14,478 nucleotides of DNA from Lutibacter sp. GTDB lineage: Bacteria; Bacteroidota; Bacteroidia; Flavobacteriales; Flavobacteriaceae. Below the pieces are notes generated by a model. It had not been told where the DNA came from, did no database searches, and saw only the letters and a list, made by a program, of their open reading frames with translations. Of the stretch, positions 7,149 through 14,372 are shown piece by piece (within the stretch, counting starts at the first letter, position 1; each line of letters opens with the position of its first letter). The DNA is taken from assembly GCA_003516285.1 (NCBI GenBank), contig DPCK01000008.1, forward strand, positions 10,613-25,090. Direction: 5' to 3'. A program made the position numbers and the translations under genes.

Positions 7149-8039
7149 ATGGCTTCAATTTTAGTGACCGGCGGAACCGGATTTATAGGAAGGACGCTTT
7201 CTGATTTATTGAGAGAAAATGGTCATACCGTTTTAGTTTTAAGCAGAGCAAAAACTGACAAACCCAACACCTTTTATTGGAATTTAGCCGAGCGTTATAT
7301 TGAACCTGAAGCCATTATTGATACCGATTATATCATTCATCTGGCAGGTGAAGGCATTGCGGACAAACGCTGGACACCGCAAAGAAAAAAAGATTTAATC
7401 AATAGCCGGGTTGAAACCGCAAACCTTTTATTTGAAAAAGTTAAGGAGCTCAATCCAAATTTAAAAGGATTTATTTCCGCTTCAGGAATTGGCTATTACG
7501 GTGCCATAACATCCGAAAAAATTTACAATGAAAATGATGCAGCCGGACGTGATTTTGTAAGTGCCATTTGCAAAGTTTGGGAAAAAGCCGCGAACCAATT
7601 TAATAAAATTAACATAAGAACCGTCATTTTAAGAACCGGCGTTGTGCTTTCCAAAGAAGGCGGCGCTTTAGAAAAATTAAGTCAGCCCATAAAATTGGGT
7701 GTTGGCGCTGCACTTGGAAGCGGAGAACAATACATTCCCTGGATTCATTTGGAAGATTTATGCAATATGTATCTTTTCGCCATTGAAAATGAAGAATTTA
7801 AAGGGATTTACAATGCCGTTGCACCAGAACATCTCACCAACAAATCGCTCACAAAAATCATTGCCAATAAACTTAAAAAGCCATTATGGCTGCCAAATAT
7901 TCCCGCTTTTGTGATGAAATTATTGTTAGGTAAAATGGCCATAATCATCTTGGAAGGAAGCCGTATTTCTTCTGAAAAAATTGTTGCTGCTGGATTTAAA
8001 TTTAAGCTTCCGACGTTAAAGGAAGCGCTTGATCATTAA
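7149..8039 (+). CDS. TIGR01777-family NAD(P)-binding epimerase-like protein
   Basis: A 296-residue atypical short-chain dehydrogenase/reductase (SDR39U1/YfcH-like). The dinucleotide motif TGGTGFIG is at 7-14. The family blocks 'HLAGEGIADKRWT' (64-76) and 'SASGIGYYG' (110-118) follow, then 'VILRTGVVLSKEGGAL' and 'YIPWIHLEDL', and a C-terminal segment matching the DUF1731 tail of this family. The biochemical role of the family is not established; in other bacteria members are linked only loosely to cell division or metabolism. No other in-frame ATG lies just upstream; an ATG at 7127 is out of frame and inside the terminator hairpin. The gene is convergent with dnaK. Confidence 0.88.
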   Translation: MASILVTGGTGFIGRTLSDLLRENGHTVLVLSRAKTDKPNTFYWNLAERYIEPEAIIDTDYIIHLAGEGIADKRWTPQRKKDLINSRVETANLLFEKVKELNPNLKGFISASGIGYYGAITSEKIYNENDAAGRDFVSAICKVWEKAANQFNKINIRTVILRTGVVLSKEGGALEKLSQPIKLGVGAALGSGEQYIPWIHLEDLCNMYLFAIENEEFKGIYNAVAPEHLTNKSLTKIIANKLKKPLWLPNIPAFVMKLLLGKMAIIILEGSRISSEKIVAAGFKFKLPTLKEALDH

Positions 8040-8074
8040 TGCCTTCATCATCAAAATAAAATACTAGAAACAAA

Positions 8075-8101
8075 AAAAGCCTCCAAAATTTGGAGGCTTT
8101 T
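8075..8101. terminator. Bidirectional terminator between the epimerase-like gene and dnaK
   Basis: A perfect inverted repeat (8075-8087 with 8089-8101) with a G+C-rich core GCCTCC/GGAGGC, flanked by a run of seven A (8072-8078) on one side and TTTT on the other. It can end transcription of the epimerase-like gene (plus) and of dnaK (minus), whose stop codons lie 35 and 18 bases away. Confidence 0.85.
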
Positions 8102-8119
8102 AAATTTATTTCAAAAAGA

Positions 8120-10024
8120 TTATTCTTCTTTTACTTCTTCAAAGTCTACATCTTCTACGTGGTCTTTTTCATTTTTTGTCTGACCATTTCCGGCATCACC
8201 TGCTGGAGCGCCTTGCGAATCTTGTTCTGCTTTGTACATTTCTTCACTGGCTACTTTCCAAGCTTCATTAATTTTTTCCATTGCAGCGTCAATTTGTGCA
8301 ATATCTTTTGTTTCGTGAGCTTTTTTCAATTCAACAAGTGCCGCTTCTATTGGACCTTTTTTATCAGCCGATAATTTTTCACCAAATTCTTTTAATTGTT
8401 TTTCTGTTTGGAAAATCATAGAATCTGCAGCATTTATTTTTTCGGCAGTTTCTTTTGCTTTTTTATCAACTTCCGCATTTGCTTCCGCATCAGCTTTCAT
8501 TTTTTTGATTTCTTCTTCTGTCAATCCTGAAGAAGCTTCAATTCTGATATCTCTTGTTTTTCCTGTTGCTTTATCGCCGGCAGTTACGTGAATAATACCG
8601 TTGGCATCAATATCAAAAGTTACTTCAATTTGAGGCGTTCCTCTTTGTGCCGGCGGAATGCCGTCCAAATGGAAACGTCCAATTGTTTTGTTATCGGCTG
8701 CCATAGCGCGTTCACCTTGCAACACGTGAATTTCTACAGATGGCTGATTGTCTGCCGCTGTTGAAAACACTTGTGATTTTTTGGTTGGAATGGTTGTGTT
8801 TGCTTCAATTAACTTGGTCATTACATTTCCCATAGTTTCAATACCCAATGAAAGCGGTGTAACGTCTAACAACAATACATCCTTAACATCACCCGATAAA
8901 ACACCACCTTGAATGGCTGCGCCAATGGCAACAACTTCATCAGGATTCACTCCTTTTGATGGTGATTTTCCGAAGAATTTTTCCACAGCTTCCACGACAG
9001 CAGGAATACGTGTTGATCCACCAACTAAAATAATTTCATTGATATCACCGGTTGTTAAACCTGCACCTTTAAGGGCAGTTCTACAAGGCTCAATCGTTCT
9101 TTTGATTAAATCATCAATCAATTGCTCAAACTTTGCTCTGGTTAAACTGCGAACCAAATGTTTTGGGCCACTTGCGGTAGCTGTAACATAAGGCAAGTTA
9201 ATCTCGGTTGTTGCAGCCGATGACAATTCAATTTTTGCTTTTTCAGCAGCTTCTTTTAAACGTTGCAAAGCCATTGGATCTTGACGTAAATCAATTCCCT
9301 CTTCTTTTTTAAACTCTTCTGCCAACCAGTCAATAATTTTTTGGTCAACATCATCACCACCTAAATGCGTATCACCATCGGTTGACAATACTTCAAAAAC
9401 GCCATCACCTAATTCTAGAATAGAAACGTCGTGCGTTCCTCCACCAAAATCGAAAACAACAATTTTTTGATCGATTCCTTTTTTGTCTAAACCATAAGCC
9501 AATGCCGCAGCAGTAGGCTCGTTGATAATACGGCTCACTTTTAATCCGGCAATTTCCCCGGCTTCTTTGGTGGCCTGACGTTGTGCATCGTTAAAATAAG
9601 CTGGCACCGTCACAACGGCTTCCGTTACTTCAGTTCCTAAATAATCTTCGGCAGTTTTCTTCATTTTTTGAAGAATCATTGCTGATATTTCTTGTGGTGT
9701 GTACAATCTTCCGTCGATATCAACACGAGGCGTATCGTTATCACCTTTTACCACTTTATAAGGTACACGCTCTGCTTCCATTTTGGATTCAGAATATTTG
9801 TTTCCCATAAAACGCTTAATTGAATAAACTGTTTTTAAAGGATTTGTAACGGCCTGACGTTTTGCAGGATCTCCCACCTTTCTTTCTCCACCTTCAATAA
9901 ATGCCACAATAGAAGGCGTTGTTCTTTTTCCTTCTGCGTTAGGAATTACCACTGGTTCATTTCCTTCCATTACGGAAACACACGAATTGGTTGTTCCTAA
10001 ATCTATTCCTATAATTTTTCCCAT
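8120..10024 (-). CDS. dnaK: Molecular chaperone DnaK (Hsp70)
   Basis: A complete 634-residue Hsp70. The ATPase domain (about 1-385) starts with GIDLGTTNSCVSV and contains 'FNDAQRQATKEAGEIAGL', 'RIINEPTAAALAYGLD', DFGGGTHDVSILE and 'VGGSTRIPAV'. The substrate-binding domain begins near 'LLLDVTPLSLGIETMG', and the helical lid runs from about residue 505. The C-terminus ends in the acidic EEVK-type tail typical of DnaK. With DnaJ and GrpE it refolds and protects proteins in the cytosol; neither co-chaperone gene is adjacent. The gene is monocistronic, with its own upstream region shared divergently with sdaA. No CIRCE element (TTAGCACTC-N9-GAGTGCTAA) is present. Confidence 0.98.
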   Translation of the reverse strand: MGKIIGIDLGTTNSCVSVMEGNEPVVIPNAEGKRTTPSIVAFIEGGERKVGDPAKRQAVTNPLKTVYSIKRFMGNKYSESKMEAERVPYKVVKGDNDTPRVDIDGRLYTPQEISAMILQKMKKTAEDYLGTEVTEAVVTVPAYFNDAQRQATKEAGEIAGLKVSRIINEPTAAALAYGLDKKGIDQKIVVFDFGGGTHDVSILELGDGVFEVLSTDGDTHLGGDDVDQKIIDWLAEEFKKEEGIDLRQDPMALQRLKEAAEKAKIELSSAATTEINLPYVTATASGPKHLVRSLTRAKFEQLIDDLIKRTIEPCRTALKGAGLTTGDINEIILVGGSTRIPAVVEAVEKFFGKSPSKGVNPDEVVAIGAAIQGGVLSGDVKDVLLLDVTPLSLGIETMGNVMTKLIEANTTIPTKKSQVFSTAADNQPSVEIHVLQGERAMAADNKTIGRFHLDGIPPAQRGTPQIEVTFDIDANGIIHVTAGDKATGKTRDIRIEASSGLTEEEIKKMKADAEANAEVDKKAKETAEKINAADSMIFQTEKQLKEFGEKLSADKKGPIEAALVELKKAHETKDIAQIDAAMEKINEAWKVASEEMYKAEQDSQGAPAGDAGNGQTKNEKDHVEDVDFEEVKEE

Positions 10025-10077
10025 GACTATATGCTATTAATTTTTTTGTTTTTTAAACTCTGAATTACGGTATTCAA

Positions 10078-10106
10078 TGATTATGCCATTGCAAAAATTA
10101 TGTCAA
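10078..10106 (-). promoter_or_regulatory. Candidate dnaK promoter (TTGACA-N17-TAATCA)
   Basis: On the minus strand TTGACA (10106-10101) is separated by exactly 17 bases from TAATCA (10083-10078), about 54 bases before the dnaK start codon. This looks like a classical sigma-70 promoter rather than the Bacteroidetes TAnnTTTG type. An overlapping TAATTTTTG (10100-10092) is an alternative -7 element with one extra base. The -35 hexamer falls inside the palindrome at 10096-10118. Confidence 0.35.
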
Positions 10107-10118
10107 GTTGTCATAATT
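10096..10118. promoter_or_regulatory. 23-bp imperfect palindrome in the dnaK upstream region, possible operator
   Basis: The outer arms AATTATG (10096-10102) and CATAATT (10112-10118) are perfectly inverted, and the inner CAA/TTG also pair around a central G at 10107, with one mismatched pair (T/T). It covers the candidate dnaK -35 hexamer and therefore is well placed for a repressor. It does not resemble CIRCE. Confidence 0.35.
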
Positions 10119-10184
10119 ATATATAAGCTTGGTTCATAATTGTCACTGAAACCGCTTCAAATACCATAAATTTTATAAAAATGA

Positions 10185-10213
10185 TTGGGATATAACACAA
10201 TGCTATATCTTTG
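10185..10213 (+). promoter_or_regulatory. Flavobacterial-type promoter of sdaA (TTG-N18-TATCTTTG)
   Basis: TTG at 10185-10187 and a perfect TAnnTTTG element, TATCTTTG, at 10206-10213 are separated by 18 bases, fitting the -33/-7 pattern of Bacteroidetes primary-sigma promoters. The start codon follows 25 bases later, so the leader would be short, around 20 bases. Confidence 0.65.
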
Positions 10214-10238
10214 CTTACTTTTATAAAAAACGATAAAA

Positions 10239-11663
10239 ATGGAGTGTATTTCGATTTTTGACATGTTAAAGATAGGAATCGGTCCTTCAAGTTCTCATAC
10301 TTTGGGTCCGTGGCGGGCTGCCGAAAGATGGATCAATCACCTTAAAAAAGAGGCTAATTTCACCAAAGTTACTTCCATTAAGGTTGATTTATATGGCTCA
10401 CTTTCTTTGACAGGAAAAGGCCACGCTTCAGATTTAGCCATACTATTGGGATTGTCAGGAGAAGATCCAGAAACCATTCCTACAGAAGAAATTTTCCCCA
10501 TCACAACTGACATTCAAACCTATAAAAAAATAAATTTTGGCGGCGCGCATTTAATTGATTTTGATCCAATTACTGACATTCTTTTTAACCTGGAATTTTT
10601 GCCGTTTCACGCAAACGGCATAAAATTTAGGGCGTTTGAAAATGGGATTGAAATTTCTTCGGATACATATTATTCCATTGGAGGCGGATTTGTGGTTCGA
10701 GAAGAATTGATTCACGCCAAGGAAAACATCAAAATTCATAAAACATTTCCTTATCCCATACAAATTGCCAAAGAGTTGGAGCTTTATTGCAAACAGGAAA
10801 ACTTAAAAATATCGGAAATTGTACTGGAAAACGAAAGATCACTGAGAAGCGAGCAGGAAATTGACCACCAAATTAATCGCATTTGGGACACAATGCTCGA
10901 ATGTATGTACATTGGCTGCCACACTTCTGGAACGCTTCCGGGCGGATTGAATGTGAGACGCCGCGCTTTTGACATTCATGAAAAATTACACGTCGATTTT
11001 GTCTATAATTCTCCTGCGGAATGGTTGCAAAGCATCAGAAAAACAGAAGTGAAGTTTCGGGAAATCCTAAAATGGGTAAGTTGTTTGGCTTTAAGCGTTA
11101 ATGAAGTGAATGCTTCTTTAGGAAGGGTTGTGACCGCGCCAACAAACGGAAGTGCTGGCGTAATTCCTGCCGTTTTAATGTATTACATGGTGATTGAAAA
11201 CCATCAGGCAAATTTTGAACACGTAAAACAATTTTTGTTGGTAGCCGGAGAAATTGGAAGCATCTTTAAAAAAGGCGCAACCATTTCAGCCGCAATGGGC
11301 GGTTGTCAGGCAGAAATTGGCGTATCTTCTGCAATGGCCGCAGGTGCGCTGACTGAATTGCTTGGCGGAAGTCCGGAACAAGTGCTTATGGCCAGTGAAA
11401 TTGCAATGGAACATCATTTGGGATTGACTTGCGATCCAATTGGCGGTTTGGTGCAAATTCCTTGCATTGAACGCAATGCGATGGGCGCCATAAAAGCCAT
11501 TCATGCCGCTGAACTGGCATTGGAATCTGACGCCTTAAATGCCAAAGTGCCATTAGACAAAGTTATCGCAACGATGTGGGAAACGGCAAAAGACATGAAT
11601 TCAAAATACAAAGAAACTTCAGAAGGCGGTTTGGCCGTAAGTGTTAACATCTCAGATTGTTAA
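10239..11663 (+). CDS. sdaA: L-serine ammonia-lyase (L-serine dehydratase), iron-sulfur type, single chain
   Basis: A 474-residue enzyme that deaminates L-serine to pyruvate and ammonia using an oxygen-sensitive [4Fe-4S] cluster. The N-terminal beta-like domain begins with 'FDMLKIGIGPSSSHTLGPWRAA'. The C-terminal catalytic domain holds 'TAPTNGSAGVIPAVL' (299-313), MGGCQAEIGVSSAMAAGA (353-370), LTCDPIGG (396-403) and IPCIERNAM (407-415). Cys356, Cys398 and Cys409 are the expected three cluster ligands. The protein ends in Cys474; in the Legionella enzyme the C-terminal cysteine is the fourth cluster ligand and blocks the active site until serine binds. Both domains are in one chain, so no separate sdaAA/sdaAB pair is needed. 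It stands alone behind its own promoter, divergent from dnaK. Confidence 0.95.
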   Translation: MECISIFDMLKIGIGPSSSHTLGPWRAAERWINHLKKEANFTKVTSIKVDLYGSLSLTGKGHASDLAILLGLSGEDPETIPTEEIFPITTDIQTYKKINFGGAHLIDFDPITDILFNLEFLPFHANGIKFRAFENGIEISSDTYYSIGGGFVVREELIHAKENIKIHKTFPYPIQIAKELELYCKQENLKISEIVLENERSLRSEQEIDHQINRIWDTMLECMYIGCHTSGTLPGGLNVRRRAFDIHEKLHVDFVYNSPAEWLQSIRKTEVKFREILKWVSCLALSVNEVNASLGRVVTAPTNGSAGVIPAVLMYYMVIENHQANFEHVKQFLLVAGEIGSIFKKGATISAAMGGCQAEIGVSSAMAAGALTELLGGSPEQVLMASEIAMEHHLGLTCDPIGGLVQIPCIERNAMGAIKAIHAAELALESDALNAKVPLDKVIATMWETAKDMNSKYKETSEGGLAVSVNISDC

Positions 11664-11694
11664 CGAAAACTTATGTTTTATCAAAATTATTTTT

Positions 11695-11702
11695 TAACTT
11701 TA
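11695..11702 (+). promoter_or_regulatory. Weak candidate -7 element (TAACTTTA) for the DUF2853 gene
   Basis: TAACTTTA matches seven of eight positions, including both free ones, of TAnnTTTG and lies 36 bases before the ATG at 11739. No -33 TTG is evident. The 75-base gap after sdaA has no convincing terminator, so read-through from sdaA is also possible. Confidence 0.25.
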
Positions 11703-11738
11703 AGTAGCAAATTCTATTTTAATTAAAAAATTGTAATC

Positions 11739-12077
11739 ATGAGTAAATTAGATGAAAAAATTGCACTATATCAAGGTGAAATGAAAAAATTGGGTCTTAA
11801 ATTTGATGCCGATTTATTGACAAAAGTAACGAAAGGCTTAGGGCCTTCAATTTACAAACCAGATGCTGAAACTGTATCAGGTTCCGATAAAAAGGAACTT
11901 GAAACTTTGAAAAAAAACTTTTTAATGAAAAAATTAGGATTGCCTGACAGTCCAAAATTGGACCACGCAGTTGAAAATGTCATTGAAAAGGTAGGAAAAT
12001 CAAACAGAAATAAATACAGGGCCATTGTTTATTATGAATTGGTAAAAGAATTGGGCCAAGAAGGTAAATATAATTAA
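11739..12077 (+). CDS. DUF2853 family small protein
   Basis: A 112-residue Lys/Glu-rich protein that I recognise as the DUF2853 family by its core 'DADLLTKVTKGLGPSIY', 'DAETVSGSDKKELETLKKNF' and 'NRNKYRAIVYYELVKEL'. It has no signal peptide, membrane segment or metal motif and appears to be an all-helical cytosolic protein. Its function is not known to me. It sits alone between sdaA and a bidirectional terminator, so the context gives no functional hint. Confidence 0.85.
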   Translation: MSKLDEKIALYQGEMKKLGLKFDADLLTKVTKGLGPSIYKPDAETVSGSDKKELETLKKNFLMKKLGLPDSPKLDHAVENVIEKVGKSNRNKYRAIVYYELVKELGQEGKYN

Positions 12078-12088
12078 TTCTTAAAAAA

Positions 12089-12116
12089 GAAACCCGCAAA
12101 TTGCGGGTTTTCTTTT
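12089..12116. terminator. Bidirectional terminator between the DUF2853 gene and the polyamine operon
   Basis: A G+C-rich inverted repeat with core ACCCGC/GCGGGT (arms 12090-12099 and 12101-12110) has a T-rich tail (12108-12116, interrupted by one C) on the plus strand. On the left a run of A (12083-12088) serves as the T-tract for transcripts from the right. It lies between the stops at 12077 and 12164. Confidence 0.8.
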
Positions 12117-12163
12117 ATCATTTTCTGAATTATTATAGGCTGAAATATTTTCAATCCATTTAA

Positions 12164-12460
12164 TTAATCCAAATCTTCTTCACTTTCTTCATCGGCAATA
12201 TCTTCAATATCACTGTCAAATACATCATCAAAATTATCTTCCTCTGCATCATAATCCTCCATAGTTTCTTCCAATTTCAAACTTATTTTAACAAGGTAAA
12301 TAGTATCCTCAAAACGAACCTCAACTGCTCTTATAGTTTCTCCTTTGGCATTTTTAAAGGTAATAATGTCTTTATAACCGTATCCTGTCGGGAATTTTTC
12401 CACCAACAGGTCCAATATTTCACTGGTTAATTTACTATAATCTACTATAACTCTTTTCAT
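12164..12460 (-). CDS. Small, highly acidic protein of unknown function in the polyamine operon
   Basis: I start this gene at the ATG at 12460 (98 residues, MKRVIVDYSK...). The frame opens three codons earlier with a TTG, which is less likely and would abut the previous stop. The N-terminal 63 residues read as a compact mixed alpha/beta domain ('LTSEILDLLVEKFP', 'DIITFKNAKGETIRAVEV', 'EDTIYLVKISLKL'). Residues 64-98 are a tail in which 21 of 35 residues are Asp or Glu. No signal peptide, membrane segment or cysteine is present. It lies 9 bases after the DHS-like gene, so it is almost surely co-transcribed with arginine decarboxylase and agmatinase. I do not recognise a characterised family. 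A role connected with polyamine control or binding is conceivable from context and charge only. Confidence 0.75.
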   Translation of the reverse strand: MKRVIVDYSKLTSEILDLLVEKFPTGYGYKDIITFKNAKGETIRAVEVRFEDTIYLVKISLKLEETMEDYDAEEDNFDDVFDSDIEDIADEESEEDLD

Positions 12461-12469
12461 AAACTGCAA

Positions 12470-13444
12470 CTACATATTTAACAAATATGCGAAAATTAAC
12501 GGCACAACAATGGTTGCGTCTGATTCTATTATAAATTTTGGGGTATTGATGTCTAATTTTCCCCAGGTTATTTTTTCATTTGGAACTGCACCTGAATACG
12601 ATCCATAACTTGTGGTAGAATCTGAAACCTGACAAAAATAGCTCCAAAATGGCGTGTCTGTACGTTCTAAATCTTGGTATAACATTGGCACCACACAAAT
12701 TGGGAAATCGCCTGCAATCCCACCGCCTATTTGGAAGAATCCAATACCGTTTTCAGAATTTTCAGTGTACCAATCGGCCAAGAAAGTCATATATTCAATG
12801 CCCGATTTTACGGTGCTTGCTTTAAGTTCCCCTTTTAATACGTAGGAAGCAAAAATATTCCCCATAGTGCTGTCTTCCCAACCCGGAACTACCATTGGCA
12901 AATTGGCTTTAGCAGCGGCAATCATCCAACTGTTTTTCGGATCAATTTCATAATATTGTTCCAACACACCCGAAAGCACCAATTTGTACATAAATTCATG
13001 CGGGAAAAATCGTTCGCCCTTGTCTTCGGCATCTTTCCAAATTTTGAAAATATGTTTTTGCAATCTTCTGAAAGCTTCTTCTTCAGGAATACAAGTATCG
13101 GTAACCCTGTTCAATCCTTTTTCCATTAAATTCCACTCATCCTGAGGCGTTAAATCCCGGTAGTTTGGCACTCTTTTATAATGGGAATGGGCAACTAAAT
13201 TCATCACATCTTCTTCCAAGTTTGCACCGGTACAAGAAATAATTTGCACTTTATCCTGTCTGATTATTTCCGCAAACACTTTGCCTATTTCAGCTGTGCT
13301 CATCGCGCCAGCCAAAGAAACTAACATTTTTGAACCGGCAGCCAACTGGTCTTCATAGCCTTTGGCGGCATCAACCAATGCAGCAGAATTAAAATGCAGG
13401 TAATACTTTTCAATAAATTGGGAAATCGCTCCTTTATTAATCAT
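12470..13444 (-). CDS. Deoxyhypusine synthase-like protein, probable homospermidine synthase
   Basis: A 324-residue member of the deoxyhypusine synthase family. I place the start at the ATG at 13444 ('MINKGAISQFIEKYYLHFNS'). The frame runs 29 codons further upstream, but that part is just the agmatinase tail in another frame. Family features include SLAGAMSTAE (43-52), SCTGANLEED (70-79), 'VPGWEDSTMGN' (186-196), GFFQIGGGIAGDFP (235-248) and 'GAVPNEKITWGKLD'. Lys296 in WGK matches the catalytic lysine that forms the enzyme-imine intermediate in eukaryotic DHS. The enzyme family uses NAD to move an aminobutyl group. Bacteria have no eIF5A, so the acceptor must be something else. The position after speA and speB and the homospermidine content of flavobacteria point to putrescine. 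The start overlaps the speB stop by 8 bases. Confidence 0.88.
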   Translation of the reverse strand: MINKGAISQFIEKYYLHFNSAALVDAAKGYEDQLAAGSKMLVSLAGAMSTAEIGKVFAEIIRQDKVQIISCTGANLEEDVMNLVAHSHYKRVPNYRDLTPQDEWNLMEKGLNRVTDTCIPEEEAFRRLQKHIFKIWKDAEDKGERFFPHEFMYKLVLSGVLEQYYEIDPKNSWMIAAAKANLPMVVPGWEDSTMGNIFASYVLKGELKASTVKSGIEYMTFLADWYTENSENGIGFFQIGGGIAGDFPICVVPMLYQDLERTDTPFWSYFCQVSDSTTSYGSYSGAVPNEKITWGKLDINTPKFIIESDATIVVPLIFAYLLNM

Positions 13445-14372
13445 ATTCTTCGTCTTCGAATTTTGAGATTTTATTATTTGGTTCTTTAAAACCGCTTTCA
13501 TTTCCATAATCTGCCTCTTCTGTATTGTCAAATTTGTAACTAAGCATTTTATAGTACAATTTGGCTGCTAAAAAATCGGATGATTTGTCTTTTTCATTTG
13601 GACAAAGTTCCATAATATCAAAACCTACCACATTTTTTTCCTTGAATATTTTTTTCAGAAAATCCAGGGTTTCGTACCAAAGCAAGCCTCCCGGTTCAGG
13701 AGTTCCTGTTGATGGCATCAATGAAGGATCAAAAGCATCCAAATCAAAAGTGATAAAAACATTTTTTCCCATTAAATCAATGGCATTTTCCATCCAATAA
13801 TCGTCGATGGCCATTTCGTGGGCAAAAAATATTTTATCAGGATCCATTACGCTTTTCTCCAAAATGTCCATACTGCGAATACCTACTTGAACTAAGTTTG
13901 TATTCTGGCTGGCTTCATAGGCTGTGCAAGCGTGATTGCAACTTGATCCGTTATATTCTTTTCTTAAATCGGCGTGCGCATCAATTTGAACCACCGTTAA
14001 ATCATTGAAACATTCGTTAAAAGCCCTGATTGTTCCAATAGAAACGGAATGTTCGCCGCCAAAAATGGTGACAAATTTATTTTTTCTGATAAATGTTTTA
14101 GTCACTGCGTGTACTGCGGCAACCATTTTTTCAGGTGAAGAATTTTCTGTCACCGCCTCTGATAAATAAATGCCGTTTTTATAAACTTCAGAATCAGTTT
14201 CAATATCATAAAGTTCCATATTTTCCGAAGCATTCAAAAAAGCTTCCGGCCCCTTGTCGGCACCTTTTTGCCAAGTGCTTGTTCCGTCATAAGGAACAGG
14301 AATCAATACTATTTTTGAAGTATCAATTTTGGCATATTGTTCAGATATCCCCGCGTAAGTTCTTTTATTCAT
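13437..14372 (-). CDS. speB: Agmatinase-type ureohydrolase
   Basis: A 311-residue arginase/agmatinase-family hydrolase that would split agmatine into putrescine and urea. The dimanganese ligands are all present: His108 in GGEHS, Asp131/His133/Asp135 in DAHADLR, and Asp210/Asp212 in FDLDAFDPS, followed by 'PSTGTPEPGGL' (219-230). It follows arginine decarboxylase with an 8-base overlap (ATGAATAA) and overlaps the DHS-like gene by 8 bases, so the three are translationally coupled. Agmatinase rather than arginase is favoured because the preceding gene would make agmatine. A substrate such as N1-aminopropylagmatine, used by some ureohydrolases, cannot be excluded. The last 30 or so residues form an acidic, probably disordered extension beyond the normal end of the fold. 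Confidence 0.92.
   Translation of the reverse strand: MNKRTYAGISEQYAKIDTSKIVLIPVPYDGTSTWQKGADKGPEAFLNASENMELYDIETDSEVYKNGIYLSEAVTENSSPEKMVAAVHAVTKTFIRKNKFVTIFGGEHSVSIGTIRAFNECFNDLTVVQIDAHADLRKEYNGSSCNHACTAYEASQNTNLVQVGIRSMDILEKSVMDPDKIFFAHEMAIDDYWMENAIDLMGKNVFITFDLDAFDPSLMPSTGTPEPGGLLWYETLDFLKKIFKEKNVVGFDIMELCPNEKDKSSDFLAAKLYYKMLSYKFDNTEEADYGNESGFKEPNNKISKFEDEEYD

Noticed and set aside
8090..8374. Plus-strand open frame of 94 codons overlapping the 3' end of dnaK
   Set aside because: It lies antisense to the conserved dnaK lid region. Its Phe-rich translation is the mirror of Lys/Glu codons and it has no promoter or family resemblance.
10025..10238. CIRCE/HrcA operator in the dnaK-sdaA gap
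   Set aside because: No match to TTAGCACTC or its complement at the needed spacing was found on either strand.
11643..11663. GTTAACA/TGTTAAC inverted repeat at the end of sdaA
   Set aside because: The stem is A+T-rich, lies within the coding sequence and stop codon, and has no following T-run. I do not consider it a terminator.
12461..12469. TTG start three codons before the ATG of the acidic small protein
   Set aside because: It would abut the upstream stop exactly. An ATG with a better spacing (9 bases) and the conserved-looking MKR start is available at 12460.
13445..13531. N-terminal extension of 29 codons on the DHS-like frame
   Set aside because: The segment coincides with the agmatinase 3' end in another frame and is a Lys/Gln-rich low-complexity string. 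The protein resembles its family only from the Met at 13444.
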